A stretch of 64,000 nucleotides of DNA from Microbulbifer hydrolyticus. GTDB taxonomy: Bacteria; Pseudomonadota; Gammaproteobacteria; Pseudomonadales; Cellvibrionaceae. Numbering within the stretch: the first letter of the stretch is position 1; each line of letters begins with the position of its first letter. The notes under the pieces were generated by a model. The model worked only from the letters and a program-made list of their open reading frames with translations, was not told the origin of the DNA and did no database searches. This document shows, piece after piece, positions 63,810 to 64,000 of this stretch. Where the stretch lies: NCBI RefSeq assembly GCF_009931115.1, contig NZ_CP047491.1, positions 2,121,501 to 2,185,500 of the forward strand, written 5' to 3'. Made by a program: the position numbers and the translations under genes.

Positions 63810-64000
63810 ATGAGCCAACTGATTCTGTTCAACAAGCCCTACGGGGTTCTCTGCCAGTTCACCGACCAGGAAGGTCGCCCGACCCTCGCTGACTATATAG
63901 ACAAGCCAGGGGTATACGCTGCAGGGCGTCTCGACTTCGACTCGGAGGGACTGCTCCTGCTTACCGCCGACGGCCAGTTGCAACACCAGATTGCCCATCC
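63810..64000 (+). CDS. rluE: 23S rRNA pseudouridine synthase, RluE-like (3' end outside window)
   Basis: 63 complete codons from ATG 63810 run off the right edge. [20 protein letters not shown] and [20 protein letters not shown] are the RluE/RsuA-family start, with the catalytic Asp in [11 protein letters not shown]. In E. coli RluE makes pseudouridine 2457 in 23S rRNA and its gene lies next to icd, as here. The family member could also be RluB/RluF-like; the neighbour supports RluE. No S4 domain precedes the catalytic part, also as in RluE. Confidence 0.88.
   Translation, partial: MSQLILFNKPYGVLCQFTDQEGRPTLADYIDKPGVYAAGRLDFDSEGLLLLTADGQLQHQIAH

Overview
The window reads as chromosomal DNA of a high-GC marine gammaproteobacterium, most likely near Microbulbifer, Cellvibrionales or Pseudomonadales. 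That placement is inferred from protein character and gene order. The right third holds the conserved block icd, cspD, clpS, clpA, infA, bpt, aat, trxB, ftsK, lolA, rarA, crcB, serS, cysG, which I know from Pseudomonas and its relatives. I saw no insertion sequence, phage gene, CRISPR array, tRNA or rRNA.

Layout. 1-4.3 kb (minus): an ABC export operon of ATPase, double-FtsX permease and HlyD-type adaptor; the adaptor runs off the left edge. 4.5-10.7 kb (plus): an N-type (alternate) F-ATPase operon in the order atpD-C-Q-B-E-F-A-G. It has no atpR, a b/delta-like fusion in place of atpH, and an unusual alpha-subunit P-loop. 10.7-15.9 kb: a ZIP metal transporter, a membrane protein with a CPHC thioredoxin-like domain, a P2-type cation ATPase and a low-affinity-iron-permease-family protein. 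15.9-30.9 kb: PEP synthase, a tandem universal stress protein coupled to a 2,871-residue cyclic beta-glucan synthase, an operon of GAPDH and PfkB-type phosphofructokinase, and a GNAT acetyltransferase. 31.3-37.4 kb: an unrecognised 110-residue protein, then a czcCBA-type metal efflux operon. 37.5-41.4 kb: a YheT-type hydrolase and an overlapping EgtB-EgtD-DUF411 operon, which points to ergothioneine. 41.6-46.9 kb: a TonB-dependent receptor divergent from a penicillin-acylase-family Ntn hydrolase. 46.9-64 kb: the conserved housekeeping block, ending in the first codons of rluE.

How the parts may work together. The first 31 kb combine ion pumping, envelope export, periplasmic glucan synthesis and a compact set of glycolytic and gluconeogenic enzymes with a stress protein. 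I read this as an accessory salt, energy and osmotic stress region, but that is inference from gene content. Metal and redox stress is covered by CzcCBA, DUF411, EgtB and EgtD. In the housekeeping block Aat, Bpt, ClpS and ClpA together make up an N-degron pathway. I recognise no dedicated transcription factor gene anywhere in the 64 kb, so the accessory operons must be controlled from elsewhere or by global regulators.

The best candidates for something new are the reduced N-ATPase (no AtpR, Met at a Na+-ligand position, Lys-to-Arg change in the alpha Walker A), the stress and carbon cluster beside it, the orphan protein at 31.3 kb, and the receptor/acylase pair with repeated TGACC elements between the two genes.
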